The notes: a model not told the origin generated them from the letters alone. 64,000 nt of DNA from Paenibacillus peoriae (GCF_022531965.1 NZ_CP092831.1:3791001-3855000); one strand, 5' to 3'. Counted from the first letter of the stretch, positions 18,626-28,098 are shown. A program made the numbers and translations.

Positions 18626-19528
18626 TTAAGCGTCGCGATGAAAGCCAAGGTCACGAAGGACGCGTTCCTGGTTGCGCCAGTCTTTTTTGACCTTAACCCA
18701 AAGTTCCAGGAAAATCTTGGAGCCTAACAGGTTTTGGATATCCTGGCGTGCCTGTTTGCCCACTTCTTTGAGCATGGCTCCCTGTTTGCCGATAATAATC
18801 CCCTTCTGGGAGTCACGTTCTACAAAAATAACAGCCATAATATGCACTACACCATTATCCTGCACTTTCATGTCTTCAATCATAACCGCAATAGAATGGG
18901 GTACTTCCTCACGTGTCATATGCAGAATTTTTTCACGCACCAGCTCGGCAATGACAAACTGTTCTGGATGATCGGTAATTTGATCATCCGGATAATATTG
19001 CGGACCTTCTGGTAAGTATTTTTGCACCTGCTCCAGCAGGGTGTTTACATTGTTGCCCATTTTGGCCGAGATGGGTACGATTTCTGCAAAGTCGTACAAC
19101 TTGCGATACTGCTCAATCAGGGGTAACAATGCTTCTGGCTCAATACGATCAATTTTATTCAGCACCAAAATAACTGGCGTTTTTACTTGTTTAAGCTGTT
19201 CCGCAATAAAACGGTCGCCACCGCCTAGACCTTCAGCAGCGTCAATAAGAAAAAGTACCGCTTCTACTTCACCCAACGTATTAAAAGCAGTCTGATTCAT
19301 GTAATCGCCTAATTTTGACTGACGCTTATGAATCCCGGGTGTATCCAAAAATACAATTTGCGTGTCCTCTGTAGTAAATACGCCGTGAATTTTGTTGCGT
19401 GTAGTTTGTGGCTTGTCTGACATAATGGCGATCTTCTGCCCAATGACGTGGTTCATCAGTGTTGATTTTCCGACATTAGGTCTGCCAACAATTGCGACAA
19501 AGCCTGATTTAAAGTGTTTCTTAGCCAT
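18626..19528 (-). CDS. era: GTPase Era
   Basis: A 300-residue GTPase needed for 30S subunit assembly and 16S rRNA 3'-end maturation. G1 is [10 protein letters not shown]3 is DTPG in VFLDTPGIH, and G4 is NKID. The C-terminal KH domain follows from about residue 200 and contains [19 protein letters not shown], the RNA-binding GxxG loop. The start is the ATG at 19528 ([10 protein letters not shown]), with GGAGG upstream; the frame extends to 19555 without reason. It follows dgkA by about 50 bases; the cdd gene found between them in B. subtilis is absent. Confidence 0.98.
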   Translation of the reverse strand: MAKKHFKSGFVAIVGRPNVGKSTLMNHVIGQKIAIMSDKPQTTRNKIHGVFTTEDTQIVFLDTPGIHKRQSKLGDYMNQTAFNTLGEVEAVLFLIDAAEGLGGGDRFIAEQLKQVKTPVILVLNKIDRIEPEALLPLIEQYRKLYDFAEIVPISAKMGNNVNTLLEQVQKYLPEGPQYYPDDQITDHPEQFVIAELVREKILHMTREEVPHSIAVMIEDMKVQDNGVVHIMAVIFVERDSQKGIIIGKQGAMLKEVGKQARQDIQNLLGSKIFLELWVKVKKDWRNQERVLRDLGFHRDA

Positions 19529-19577
19529 TTCATTTCCTCCAGCGCGATTAAGCACCTATTTTATTTTGGTTTTTCCA

Positions 19578-19952
19578 TTAAAACAGCGAACTAATTAACG
19601 TCAACATAGGCCTATAAAACACAAATATACCAATAATTACAGCAAAAACCGCTGCCAGGAGCACGGCTCCGGCGGCGGTGTCTTTAGCCGCTTTGGCCAG
19701 CGGATGAATATCAGGTGAGATGAGATCCACCGCTGCTTCAACAGCGGTGTTGAACAGTTCGGCTACAATGACTATAGCGATAGCCACGCAGACGAATAAC
19801 CAGTCGAGCCGGGAGATGTGCAGAGTTAAGCCTGCTACAATGACAAGGAGCGCCACGGCCACATGTATCCGCATATTTACTTGCGTACGCAGAGCGTACA
19901 TCACGCCTTCTGCCGCATAGCGAAAAGTCATTCTCCAAGGCTGACGTCTCAT
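19578..19952 (-). CDS. dgkA: Undecaprenol/diacylglycerol kinase family protein
   Basis: A 124-residue integral membrane kinase of the DgkA family; the Bacillus member phosphorylates undecaprenol for cell-wall synthesis. Three membrane segments are visible. The family active-site block is VIVAELFNTAVEAAVDLISPDIHPLAKAAKD, with the Glu and Asn residues in ELFNTAVE. The ATG shares its A with the TAA of ybeY, so translation is coupled. The order ybeY-dgkA-era is conserved in Firmicutes. Confidence 0.94.
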   Translation of the reverse strand: MRRQPWRMTFRYAAEGVMYALRTQVNMRIHVAVALLVIVAGLTLHISRLDWLFVCVAIAIVIVAELFNTAVEAAVDLISPDIHPLAKAAKDTAAGAVLLAAVFAVIIGIFVFYRPMLTLISSLF

Positions 19953-20449
19953 TACCTTGTCAACCCCGCTTGAGCCAGTACAGCTTCCTGTTTGCCCATC
20001 ATTTCAGCTTCACTCACATCATCCTGATGATCATAGCCTAACAGATGAAGAAAGCCGTGAACAAACAAAAAACCGATTTCACGCTCAATCGAATGTCCGT
20101 ATTCTTCACTCTGAGCTTGCGCTGTTTGTACAGAGATTATAATATCCCCCAAAACATCAGGTACATCATTCAATGAATTTTCATCATTCGGTTCGTAAAT
20201 AATTTCAAGCTCTTCATCCAGTGTTTCCTTCATAGCAAAAGACAACACATCGGTGGGACGATCAATTCCCCGATAGTCCCTGTTCAACTCATGAATTTGC
20301 TCATCATTAACGAAGGTAAGGGCTACCTCACCGTCAGTGACTCCTTCCACTTTGCCTGCCTCCTCTAATAAGGTGTTCAGCAGCGTAATCAAGGATTCGT
20401 TAATTACCATATCGTTTTGTTCATTATTCCAAGCTAATTGAAGGCCCAT
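19952..20449 (-). CDS. ybeY: Endoribonuclease YbeY (rRNA maturation)
   Basis: A 165-residue single-strand endoribonuclease of the UPF0054 family, involved in 16S rRNA 3' processing and ribosome quality control. The zinc motif is HGFLHLLGYDH near residue 130, preceded by the family block NRDYRGIDRPTDVLSF. AAAGGAGC precedes the ATG. The central stretch is acidic (EELEIIYEPNDENSLND), as in many Firmicute homologues. It is followed by dgkA with a one-base overlap. Confidence 0.96.
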   Translation of the reverse strand: MGLQLAWNNEQNDMVINESLITLLNTLLEEAGKVEGVTDGEVALTFVNDEQIHELNRDYRGIDRPTDVLSFAMKETLDEELEIIYEPNDENSLNDVPDVLGDIIISVQTAQAQSEEYGHSIEREIGFLFVHGFLHLLGYDHQDDVSEAEMMGKQEAVLAQAGLTR

Positions 20450-20504
20450 GCCAACCGCTCCTTTTAATTCTAGTGCTCTAACCGTACTTCATGCACAAGT
20501 TATA

Positions 20505-22751
20505 TTAAGCTTTTCCGTTTTCAGACTTGGGCCTTTCCTCCGGATACTCAATACGGGAATGGAAAATCCCCATTACTGTTTCCTTGAGGGTTTGAGCCAC
20601 GATATCAAGCTCCCGCATGGTCAGCTCGCAGTCGTTAAATTGGTGATCATCCAGACGGCTCTTAATAATTTTCTCAATCATGGATTCAACCTGTTCCACT
20701 GTCGGCTTCCGTAAGGAACGAACTGCTGCCTCCACGCTATCAGCAATTCCCACCACAGCAGACTCTTTAGACTGAGCCTTCGGTCCCGGATAACGGAAAT
20801 CATCCTCCGTGAAGTCAGGCTCCACCCCCCGCTCTTCAGCTTCGCGCAACGCCTTGTGATAAAAATAGTGTAAGAATGTCGTTCCGTGGTGCTGCTCGGC
20901 AATATCGCGAATGGGCTTGGGCAGCTTGTAATCCAATTGCATTTCCACGCCGTCACGAGCATGGGCGATAATGATGGATTTGCTCAGCTTGGGCTCTATT
21001 GTATCATGTGGATTTTCCAACCCATTTTGATTTTCAATGAAGTACGAAGGCCTCTTGGTTTTACCAATATCATGATAATACGAACCAACCCGGCACAACA
21101 AGCCGTTTGCCCCTATAGCCTCCGCTGCGGCCTCTGACAGATTACCCACCATTACACTATGATGATACGTTCCCGGTGTCTCCGTAAGCAGCTTGCGGAG
21201 CAATGGATGATTGGGATTTGACAGCTCAACAAGCTTCAGTGCCGACAAGATACCAAAGGTAGACTCAAAAAATGGCATTAGCCCAATAACAAGTATTGCT
21301 GTTATCAGACCGCCTGCAAAAGCAAAAGCTACCCCATAGAGCGTCGTCGTTTGAGTCCAATTCCCTTGGTCAATCAGTGCCAGAGAAAAAACAGACAGGG
21401 CACCGAACAGGCATACCATAATCGCCCCTTTGAACAGTGTTGAACGCTGGCTGGCTCGATGGGTAGAGAAAATCGCTGCCAGACAGACCACAATAGCAAA
21501 AAATCCAAAATTAAAGTCGAAAATTTGTCCCTGACGGACATTCAAAATAACACTTGCCAATATACTGAATATAACGGCACATACGAAAGCCAACGACATA
21601 TCAAGCAACAGCGTTACGAGCATAGCTCCAAGCGCGATAGGCGCCAGATAGCCGAGATAGGAACGTTCATTGTTCTGCAGTATGGAAATTAACATCATTG
21701 CTCCAACTGTTATCACAAAGATTAATACTAGCATGAGCAACTGCGCATTATTATACTTGAAGTTTCGTGTTCGTGATTGAAATTGACGAATATACATAAA
21801 CAGGCCCAATGCCAGCATCATAGACAGCATCAGCAGTCCAAATTGTGGCCAATAATTGATTTTATCCTTGAGCAATTCATTTTCATCAAGCAGTGTATAG
21901 ATTTCCTGGGTAATAATCTCACCCTTCTTGACGAGTACTTCACCCTGTTTAATGTAAACCGTCGGTGTATCTTCACGAGCCTGTACCTTTGCGTCCTTCG
22001 TAGCTGTATCATCATAAAACTTGTTGGCGGTAATCACAAGCCTTGCAAGTTCCTGAACAACCTCCCGTGAAGTACGCTTAGTAAGCGAGCTTGTACTAAC
22101 CCGCTCAGCTACTTTCGCTCGGGCTGTCTGAGCATCCGTAATTTGATCATTCATCAACCCTGTCACAATCTCACGGGCAACAGGCCGCATTTCAGCAATA
22201 TCCTCAGATGTAAGGCGCGGAATTTTAATGAATGTCTCCTCTGGAATTCGGTACGTTTGCTCTTTCGTTTTTTCCAGCACTTCATCCAGCAACTTATCTG
22301 GGTAGGCATCCGCATTACGGCTGTTATTCACAAAATTTTGTACAAATTCCCGTGCACGTTGCGGAATCTCATCCTTATAAATCGAAATCTTATCTGCTCT
22401 GGAGACCTGGTCATCCTGATTGAGCCGTTCAATTCGATCCAAAATACCAGTAATCAGGTTATCGTTGCGAACGGGCACAATGGTATACATGGGCTGCACA
22501 CGTTCAGCTGATTCCTCTTGAGCCTTCAAAGTCGCCTTACTGTTAGGAAGCTGCATCGGGGCGACAATTTCCTTTTCACTCGGTTGATTTACCCGAATAT
22601 CATAACGCTCGGGAAGCAGCTTGGACGCAAAGCCTACATAAAAAAGAACCACCAAAAATAAAAACAGAAGATAGCGTGTCACCACGCTATACTTCCATCC
22701 ATTCATTCTATGCTGGAACGTTTTCCCTTTAGATAATTCCTTCGAGGTCAT
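20505..22751 (-). CDS. pgpH: 7TMR-HD c-di-AMP phosphodiesterase (PgpH type)
   Basis: A 748-residue membrane protein with an N-terminal segment at about 28-46, a large extracellular 7TMR-HDED domain (to about 290), seven membrane helices, and a cytoplasmic HD domain. The HD domain shows HHSVMVGNLSEAAAEAIGAN, then YYHDIGKTKRP, and HARDGVEMQLDYKLPKPIRDIAEQHHG. PgpH proteins cleave cyclic di-AMP to pApA and so affect potassium and osmotic balance. It is the yqfF homologue and sits between phoH and ybeY as in B. subtilis. Confidence 0.96.
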   Translation of the reverse strand: MTSKELSKGKTFQHRMNGWKYSVVTRYLLFLFLVVLFYVGFASKLLPERYDIRVNQPSEKEIVAPMQLPNSKATLKAQEESAERVQPMYTIVPVRNDNLITGILDRIERLNQDDQVSRADKISIYKDEIPQRAREFVQNFVNNSRNADAYPDKLLDEVLEKTKEQTYRIPEETFIKIPRLTSEDIAEMRPVAREIVTGLMNDQITDAQTARAKVAERVSTSSLTKRTSREVVQELARLVITANKFYDDTATKDAKVQAREDTPTVYIKQGEVLVKKGEIITQEIYTLLDENELLKDKINYWPQFGLLMLSMMLALGLFMYIRQFQSRTRNFKYNNAQLLMLVLIFVITVGAMMLISILQNNERSYLGYLAPIALGAMLVTLLLDMSLAFVCAVIFSILASVILNVRQGQIFDFNFGFFAIVVCLAAIFSTHRASQRSTLFKGAIMVCLFGALSVFSLALIDQGNWTQTTTLYGVAFAFAGGLITAILVIGLMPFFESTFGILSALKLVELSNPNHPLLRKLLTETPGTYHHSVMVGNLSEAAAEAIGANGLLCRVGSYYHDIGKTKRPSYFIENQNGLENPHDTIEPKLSKSIIIAHARDGVEMQLDYKLPKPIRDIAEQHHGTTFLHYFYHKALREAEERGVEPDFTEDDFRYPGPKAQSKESAVVGIADSVEAAVRSLRKPTVEQVESMIEKIIKSRLDDHQFNDCELTMRELDIVAQTLKETVMGIFHSRIEYPEERPKSENGKA

Positions 22752-22780
22752 CTAAAACAATCCCTCTCCATCATCTTTTT

Positions 22781-22798
22781 CAAGGCAGCTACACTGCT
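22781..22798. repeat. Short intergenic repeat CAAGGCAGCTAC-CTGC, variant copy
   Basis: CAAGGCAGCTACACTGCT lies between phoH and pgpH. The same short hairpin word GGCAGC-TAC-GCTGC occurs at 25431 and 62021. This copy has one change (ACACTGC). Confidence 0.5.
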
Positions 22799-22846
22799 CA
22801 TTTTATACTTTTTCTGGTCGTACACGGCATACTCGTGATTGAATGA

Positions 22847-23818
22847 CTATCCTTGATTTTCGGCAACTCGGTCATAAGCAACAATAATTTTCTGTACCAA
22901 GGAATGACGGACAACATCCTCTTCTGCAAACTGGACAAAGCCTATTTCCTCAATCCCTTGTAAAATCGCATTCGCTTCAATCAGACCGGATTTTTTGCCA
23001 CGAGGCAAATCAATTTGCGTAACATCGCCGGTAATGACCATTTTGGAGCCAAAGCCAAGTCGAGTCAAAAACATTTTCATTTGCTCGGGTGTAGTGTTTT
23101 GCGCTTCGTCCAAAATAATAAAAGAGTCATCCAGCGTACGTCCCCGCATATAAGCCAAAGGTGCAATTTCTATTAATCCGCGCTCCAGTGCCTTTGCAGT
23201 CTGCTCTGGGCCCATCACATCGTATAGGGCATCATACAATGGGCGTAAATACGGATCAACCTTTTCCTGTAAATCCCCTGGTAAAAAACCTAAATTTTCA
23301 CCTGCTTCCACCGCAGGACGAGTCAGTACAATGCGCTTGACTGAACCTTCCTTCAGGGCAGCTACGGCCAGCACTACAGCCAGATAGGTTTTACCAGTAC
23401 CCGCCGGGCCAATTCCAAATACAATATCGCGTTTCTTAATCGTGGTTACATAGTGCTTTTGTCCAATCGTTTTGACGCGAATCGGTTTACCCCGGAACGT
23501 CGTCGTAATTTCACCCTTGAACAAATCGAGCAGCTGATCAGCACGCAAATCTTTTGCCAGTTCAATCGCATAATGGACATCCCTTTCGGTCAGTATATAC
23601 CCATTGCGAATTAACTGGAGTAATACGTCGAACAATTGTTCGAGCACTTCCACCTCGTGAGCATTACCAAAAACATTAACTTCTGCCTCACGAGATGCTA
23701 TTTTTGCGGGAATAGCTGCTTCGATTAATTTCAAAAAGGAATCCTGCGGGCCAAATAACGCCTGTCCTTCTCCCGCATTGTTCAATGCAATTTGTATGCT
23801 GCGTTGTTGTTCTGCCAA
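22847..23818 (-). CDS. phoH: PhoH family ATPase
   Basis: A 323-residue PhoH-like P-loop ATPase. An N-terminal KH-like segment (residues 1-110) precedes the ATPase core with Walker A GPAGTGKTYLA (about 137-147), TRPAVEAGENLGFLPG, and Walker B SFIILDEAQNTTPEQM. The family is thought to act on RNA together with YbeY and rRNA maturation; that role is inferred from the literature on gene neighbourhoods. It follows yqfD with a gap of six bases and belongs to the yqfC-yqfD-phoH-pgpH-ybeY operon. Confidence 0.96.
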   Translation of the reverse strand: MAEQQRSIQIALNNAGEGQALFGPQDSFLKLIEAAIPAKIASREAEVNVFGNAHEVEVLEQLFDVLLQLIRNGYILTERDVHYAIELAKDLRADQLLDLFKGEITTTFRGKPIRVKTIGQKHYVTTIKKRDIVFGIGPAGTGKTYLAVVLAVAALKEGSVKRIVLTRPAVEAGENLGFLPGDLQEKVDPYLRPLYDALYDVMGPEQTAKALERGLIEIAPLAYMRGRTLDDSFIILDEAQNTTPEQMKMFLTRLGFGSKMVITGDVTQIDLPRGKKSGLIEANAILQGIEEIGFVQFAEEDVVRHSLVQKIIVAYDRVAENQG

Positions 23819-23824
23819 ATAGCC

Positions 23825-25018
23825 TCATTCTCCTTGGTTATGAACTAACGGAAGTTCTTCCGCAATATCCTGCTCCACTTCAAAAAGCACTTTCATATAA
23901 ACTTTACCATTCTCTCTCTTCTCATGCAAAATTTTTTGGCTCATTATTTTCGTTCCTTTGCCGTATTTAGCTAAAATATCAGCTCGCGCGCCTTCTAAAC
24001 CTGACATTTTCGCTTCTGCTTCCGTAAGCTTCTGCTCCTGTATCTTTGTCTCCCTCACACTTTCGGTCATCCAACCCATCGGAAGTTTGTAGGAACGCCA
24101 TGTTAGCGGATCATGTTCAACTGTTGTTTTATGTGTAGAATAAGGTATTTTCCCATATCCCCACAATTGTATCGCACGGTTGCCTAGGACCAGATACAAG
24201 CGGTCATGACTGATACCTGTATACGTGCTGCTGCGTTGCACCGTGGGACTGCTAATTTCGTATTCATGCCATACAAGACCCTTAACCTCTCCTTTGGCTA
24301 CGACCTGCTGTTGGTTCTCCTCATCTCCAAGCGTTCCAGAGATGAGGATGGCTCCTTTTTTGACACGCGTATTTTTATGCACGACAGGACGACCCTGCTC
24401 GGCAAAAATTTCAGTAACTACCGCATCTGCCTTACTAATGATATGACGAGGGCTGTAGAGCGGCGCAGGGGTAGGCTGTGAAGCTTCAACAACCTGAATC
24501 GTCACCAAAGTACCCTGCTTTTCCACACCGATCCAGGATGCCTCTGGAAGCTTCTGCATGAGCGCACGTGAAAGCTTGTCTTGACTGGATAGACGAAAGC
24601 TCCATTGAAATGGATACAGGCCCTCCTGTCGAGCGGCTTTGAGAACAGATTCCGTCGATAGCTTATCATTCCCCTTTACTTCAATGTCCCAGATAAGCGA
24701 AGACATCAGCAGAAGACCTATCCAGAACAAAGCCAATCCAGCCAGGAAAAATTTACGTTTGGCAAGTCGTACAGCAGTAAAGGGAAGCCCTTGCCGCTTC
24801 AGAACATGCATTTTACAGCCTGTCCTTCTCAAAAGCGGGCGTAGGAGGAAGACGTGCGGCAGCAGAAGGTTCATTTCTGCATGTCTAGTACCCATCGGCC
24901 GCACGTTCCACACAGGTATATGGTGATCGGTGAGTAAATTAATGAAAGCTTCCACACTTTCGCCCTTGATAGCAAGGGTAACCGTACCACGCAGCTTTGC
25001 TAAAGCAGGATGTTTCAC
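23825..25018 (-). CDS. yqfD: Sporulation protein YqfD
   Basis: A 397-residue sporulation stage IV membrane protein. A soluble N-terminal part with the family block VPVWNVRPMG-like (HIPVWNVRPMGTRHAE) is followed by one strong membrane segment near residues 91-108 (FFLAGLALFWIGLLLMSSLIW). A large outer domain of POTRA/FtsQ-like start (VKGNDKLSTESVLKAA) and a C-terminal charged coil come next. In B. subtilis yqfC-yqfD is a sigma-E operon needed for sporulation in some Bacilli. The ATG overlaps the yqfC stop by four bases. Confidence 0.93.
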   Translation of the reverse strand: MKHPALAKLRGTVTLAIKGESVEAFINLLTDHHIPVWNVRPMGTRHAEMNLLLPHVFLLRPLLRRTGCKMHVLKRQGLPFTAVRLAKRKFFLAGLALFWIGLLLMSSLIWDIEVKGNDKLSTESVLKAARQEGLYPFQWSFRLSSQDKLSRALMQKLPEASWIGVEKQGTLVTIQVVEASQPTPAPLYSPRHIISKADAVVTEIFAEQGRPVVHKNTRVKKGAILISGTLGDEENQQQVVAKGEVKGLVWHEYEISSPTVQRSSTYTGISHDRLYLVLGNRAIQLWGYGKIPYSTHKTTVEHDPLTWRSYKLPMGWMTESVRETKIQEQKLTEAEAKMSGLEGARADILAKYGKGTKIMSQKILHEKRENGKVYMKVLFEVEQDIAEELPLVHNQGE

Positions 25019-25308
25019 GAGCCTTCCTCCGTTCCTTCCATTTGGATATCCGTTATATGTCCCTCCACACTTACCTGCTCTGGCAGAATAGACGTAATGA
25101 CTAGATCATGGCCCGACACCCTCAGCCTGCCTTGCGCAAGTGCAAGTACGAGCTGATCCGGCGTGAAATCCACCACGCCCCGGTGATTCTCCACATAAAG
25201 CTGACGGCTGCCGATGAGGGTTAACCGCGGCAGGTCAAATAGAATGTCCTGCGGAAGCTCCAGCGTCTCGCTGGCCCACTTTCGCAGTTTGCGGCTCATC
25301 CTGCTCAT
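25015..25308 (-). CDS. yqfC: Sporulation protein YqfC
   Basis: A 97-residue YabP/YqfC family protein. It has the family pattern LPQDILFDLPRLTLIGSRQLYVENHRGVVDFTPDQL and a C-terminal SGHDLVITSILPEQVSVEGHI. YqfC works with YqfD during engulfment-stage sporulation; the molecular role is unclear. A GGGAG site precedes the ATG. A perfect 11-bp inverted repeat lies just upstream (25328-25376). Confidence 0.92.
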   Translation of the reverse strand: MSRMSRKLRKWASETLELPQDILFDLPRLTLIGSRQLYVENHRGVVDFTPDQLVLALAQGRLRVSGHDLVITSILPEQVSVEGHITDIQMEGTEEGS

Positions 25309-25327
25309 ACGGCGAAATCTCCCTTCC

Positions 25328-25376
25328 TGTCATCAAAATATTTGTTATCCAACGGCTTAGAGTTGTTTTGATGACA
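25328..25376. repeat. Inverted repeat in the yqfC leader
   Basis: TGTCATCAAAA (25328-25338) and TTTTGATGACA (25366-25376) are perfect inverse copies, 27 bases apart, 20 bases before the yqfC start. It could be an operator or a leader hairpin. Confidence 0.6.
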
Positions 25377-25430
25377 GCACGCTGCTATTTTTTCATCTTC
25401 TGTTATTGCCATCCGGTACCCATAGATGTT

Positions 25431-25448
25431 TCAAGGCAGCTACGCTGC
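25431..25448. repeat. Short intergenic repeat TCAAGGCAGCTACGCTGC
   Basis: The copy with a perfect GCAGC-TAC-GCTGC mini-hairpin lies in the 380-bp gap between the permease and yqfC. Identical 17-base core at 62021-62037. Confidence 0.6.
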
Positions 25449-25619
25449 TGGCTTTCCATCTTATATTCTTATGATCAGTGAACACCATTACACCAGTGCC
25501 ACAGATATCTGTACTGTACATTTTATGATCCAGTCGCGGCATTTATGAGGCTAAACTTACAATTCGTAGTAGCTACTATATTGCAGAGGAAAAAGATGTG
25601 TCCTTTCAAAATTCACAAC

Positions 25620-25667
25620 AAAAAAGACAACCTCATTTTCATATTGAAAACAAAGGTTGTCTTTTTT
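25620..25667. terminator. Bidirectional intrinsic terminator after the permease
   Basis: AAAAAGACAACCT pairs with AGGTTGTCTTTTTT around a 20-base loop, 22 bases after the permease stop codon. Confidence 0.9.
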
Positions 25668-25688
25668 GAATTTCATTAAATGACACGG

Positions 25689-27098
25689 TTATTTTTCGCT
25701 ATCTCGATTTAAAAGAGAGTTTTTTCTAGAGTATAAGAAGTAAACAGCCATACCAATGACAAGCCAAATAATAAAGCGAATAAATGTCTGGCCATTCAAA
25801 TTAAGAATGAGCACCCCACATGAAACGATAGCCAGGATCGGGATATACGGAACTCCAGGACATCGGAAGGCCCTTGGCAAGTCAGGTTGTGTTTTTCTCA
25901 TAACGATAACGGCGACCGAAATCAGAATAAATGCTGACAAGGTTCCAATGTTCACCAAACTTGCTAACTCATCCAGCGGAATCAGTCCACCCATTAATGC
26001 AGATAAAGTGCCGAAAAACAACGTGTTAATGTAGGGCGTTTTGTATTTGGAATGAACCTTGGATAATACTTTGGGGACTAAGCCGTCACGTGACATAGCA
26101 AACATAATACGAGTTTGACCATAGAGCATTACCAGCATGACCGTTGTCATCCCTAAGATGGCTCCTATATCTACAATACCTGCAACCCAGTTCTGGCCCG
26201 CAACCTGCAATACCAATGACACGGGGTGAGAGATACCTTCAAATTGCATAAACGGTACTATACCAGTCATAATCGCGCTAACAATGACATACAAAAACGT
26301 ACAAATAATGAGTGAGAAAATAATGCCTCGCGGTAAATCAGTAGTGGGATTTTTAGTTTCTTCAGCCGCCGATGAAACAGCATCAAAACCAATAAAAGAA
26401 AAAAACACAAGAGCTGCGGCTCCAAACACCCCACTGAACCCAAACGGCATAAACGGTGTCCAGTTATCTGGCTTCACATATTTAAAAGCAACGATGATAA
26501 ATAATAAAATAACAACAATTTTTATGATTACCATGATGTTGTTTATCCGTTTTGATTCTTTTATCCCTAAATAAAGCAAGAACGTGATACCCATCAAAAT
26601 TAAAAAAGCTGGGAGATTAAAATAAGTAGTTTGGTCTTTCAAAGCCCCCGGTGCAGCAGTGAATTCAAGCGGAATGTGAAGGCCAATTCCGTTCAAAAAT
26701 GATACAAAGTAACCCGACCAACCTGCGGAAACGGCGCTGGCTGCCAGCATGTATTCCAAAATTAAATCCCATCCAATAATAAAGGCCAATAGCTCCCCCA
26801 TCGTAGCATATGTAAAAGTGTAAACAGAACCGGATACTGGAACGGTGGATGCAAACTCCGCATAAGCCAATGCTGCGAATAAACACGCGAGTCCCGCAAT
26901 CACAAAAGAAAGAACTAAGCCTGGACCAGCCGTAACTGCTCCTGTACCTGTCAACACAAAAATTCCCGTTCCGATAATGGCTCCAATTCCAAGCATCGTT
27001 AAATCAAACGCACCCAGCTCCCTTTTGAGTGCTTTTTCCCCTCGCGTAGCGGCAATCAACTGATCAATGCTCTTCTTTCTAAACAAGCTATTTCCCAT
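25689..27098 (-). CDS. APC-family amino-acid permease (YfnA/CAT-like)
   Basis: A 469-residue transporter with about twelve to fourteen membrane helices. The N-terminal family block is RELGAFDLTMLGIGAIIGTGIFVLTG (the GIGAIIGTGIF substrate-site loop). Also present are FFSFIGFDAVSSAAEETKNP and YGQTRIMFAMSRDGLVP, all characteristic of cationic amino-acid transporter-like APC permeases. The exact amino acid cannot be told. The start is the ATG at 27098, nine bases after GGAGG. The gene interrupts the floA-yqfB-like/yqfC order of Firmicutes, is flanked by terminators, and is noticeably AT-richer than its neighbours, so insertion or horizontal gain is plausible. Confidence 0.92.
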   Translation of the reverse strand: MGNSLFRKKSIDQLIAATRGEKALKRELGAFDLTMLGIGAIIGTGIFVLTGTGAVTAGPGLVLSFVIAGLACLFAALAYAEFASTVPVSGSVYTFTYATMGELLAFIIGWDLILEYMLAASAVSAGWSGYFVSFLNGIGLHIPLEFTAAPGALKDQTTYFNLPAFLILMGITFLLYLGIKESKRINNIMVIIKIVVILLFIIVAFKYVKPDNWTPFMPFGFSGVFGAAALVFFSFIGFDAVSSAAEETKNPTTDLPRGIIFSLIICTFLYVIVSAIMTGIVPFMQFEGISHPVSLVLQVAGQNWVAGIVDIGAILGMTTVMLVMLYGQTRIMFAMSRDGLVPKVLSKVHSKYKTPYINTLFFGTLSALMGGLIPLDELASLVNIGTLSAFILISVAVIVMRKTQPDLPRAFRCPGVPYIPILAIVSCGVLILNLNGQTFIRFIIWLVIGMAVYFLYSRKNSLLNRDSEK

Positions 27099-27247
27099 CG
27101 ATCCCATCCTCCTAAAAATTAATTTTTCCATTTTTATAACCTTGTTGTATCACCTCGATATAAATAAAATTTTAGGTAAAATTGGATTGAATTTCATAAG
27201 TATCTATCATTGAGAACATTATATATAAAAAAGAAAAAATGAAAACT

Positions 27248-27422
27248 GCTTTCGGAAAGCTCCATTCATATTGTTACATCTGATCATTTTTCAGGAATAT
27301 ATTTTCATAAATGAGGCGCTAAATTAGACAAAATGCCACCATTTTAGATGACAACAAATGTGAGAAAGCTAGAGCACACAAGGGATTATCACATTCGTTG
27401 TCAGGTAATTAGAGCATTTGTC
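27248..27422. promoter_or_regulatory. Nested inverted repeats upstream of the permease
   Basis: GACAACAAATGTGA (27350-27363) faces TCACATTCGTTGTC (27389-27402), 13 of 14 bases matching. Outside it GACAAAATGC (27327-27336) faces GCATTTGTC (27414-27422). A 13-base palindrome GCTTTCGGAAAGC lies at 27248-27260. Otherwise the 27132-27470 gap is AT-rich and holds no gene I can see. These could be operators, or the folded 3' tail of the upstream operon. Confidence 0.45.
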
Positions 27423-27472
27423 GTTAATTCACTTTTTATTCCGAGCATGGTTATGTATTCCTAAAGCATCAC

Positions 27473-27509
27473 AAAAAAAGATCCGCCACAGCCAAAGCCG
27501 TGACGGATC
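27473..27509 (-). terminator. Intrinsic terminator of the rpsU-floA operon
   Basis: On the minus strand GATCCGTCACGGC pairs with GCTGTGGCGGATC and is followed by seven T, just after the 27520 gene. Confidence 0.9.
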
Positions 27510-27519
27510 CACTATCATT

Positions 27520-28098
27520 TTAACGTCTTCCTCCACCCATGTAGCGCTTGGAACGTGGAGGACCTAATATTTCTGCCCAAATCACACCTCTGCGCAGATC
27601 AGCCGTATCCACCGTATTACGGTCTTGCGAAGCTATCTCTGGCGCATCTGTAATTTCCCCTGACTCCCTCGCATTGGATATACGATCGAGACGGGCTAAA
27701 ACCATTTTTCGTTCTTCTTCCATAGCACGGATCCGATCCTCTAGAGTCGAACCGTTATCTAATGAATCCCGGTTCATTCGTTCTTCCGTTTCCGGCCGAT
27801 CGCCCATTTCTTCTATGCGACGAGCTTCCATAACCGTCCGTCGTTCATTAGGAAATTGACGTTGCAGCTCTCCAGCAATATCCTGCTGACGTTGCTCTTG
27901 TCCATGTTCCATTGTGAAGGGTCTGGATGACGTCGAGGGCCCACGAGAACCATGATCACCACCAAAGGTAGGCATACCTTTTCGCGGCGGTGATTTCCGC
28001 CCTGTACCTTGGATGCTTTTCCCCAAAAAAGACACCAAAGCAAAGCCAATCACGATCAGGATATACAAATGTTCAAAGATCCAGCTGATAAAGTTCAT
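27520..28098 (-). CDS. Small membrane-anchored protein next to floA, function unknown
   Basis: A 192-residue protein that I cannot assign to a function. One N-terminal membrane segment (about residues 6-25, WIFEHLYILIVIGFALVSFLG) is followed by a Gly/Pro/Arg-rich linker and a charged, mostly helical region (about 110-145, TLEDRIRAMEEERKMVLARL). The C-terminus is basic and Gly-rich (PPRSKRYMGGGRR). It occupies the place of B. subtilis yqfB directly after floA, is translated from a GGTGG site, and is the last gene before a terminator. Location suggests a link with the flotillin or NfeD proteins; this is inference. Confidence 0.72.
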   Translation of the reverse strand: MNFISWIFEHLYILIVIGFALVSFLGKSIQGTGRKSPPRKGMPTFGGDHGSRGPSTSSRPFTMEHGQEQRQQDIAGELQRQFPNERRTVMEARRIEEMGDRPETEERMNRDSLDNGSTLEDRIRAMEEERKMVLARLDRISNARESGEITDAPEIASQDRNTVDTADLRRGVIWAEILGPPRSKRYMGGGRR

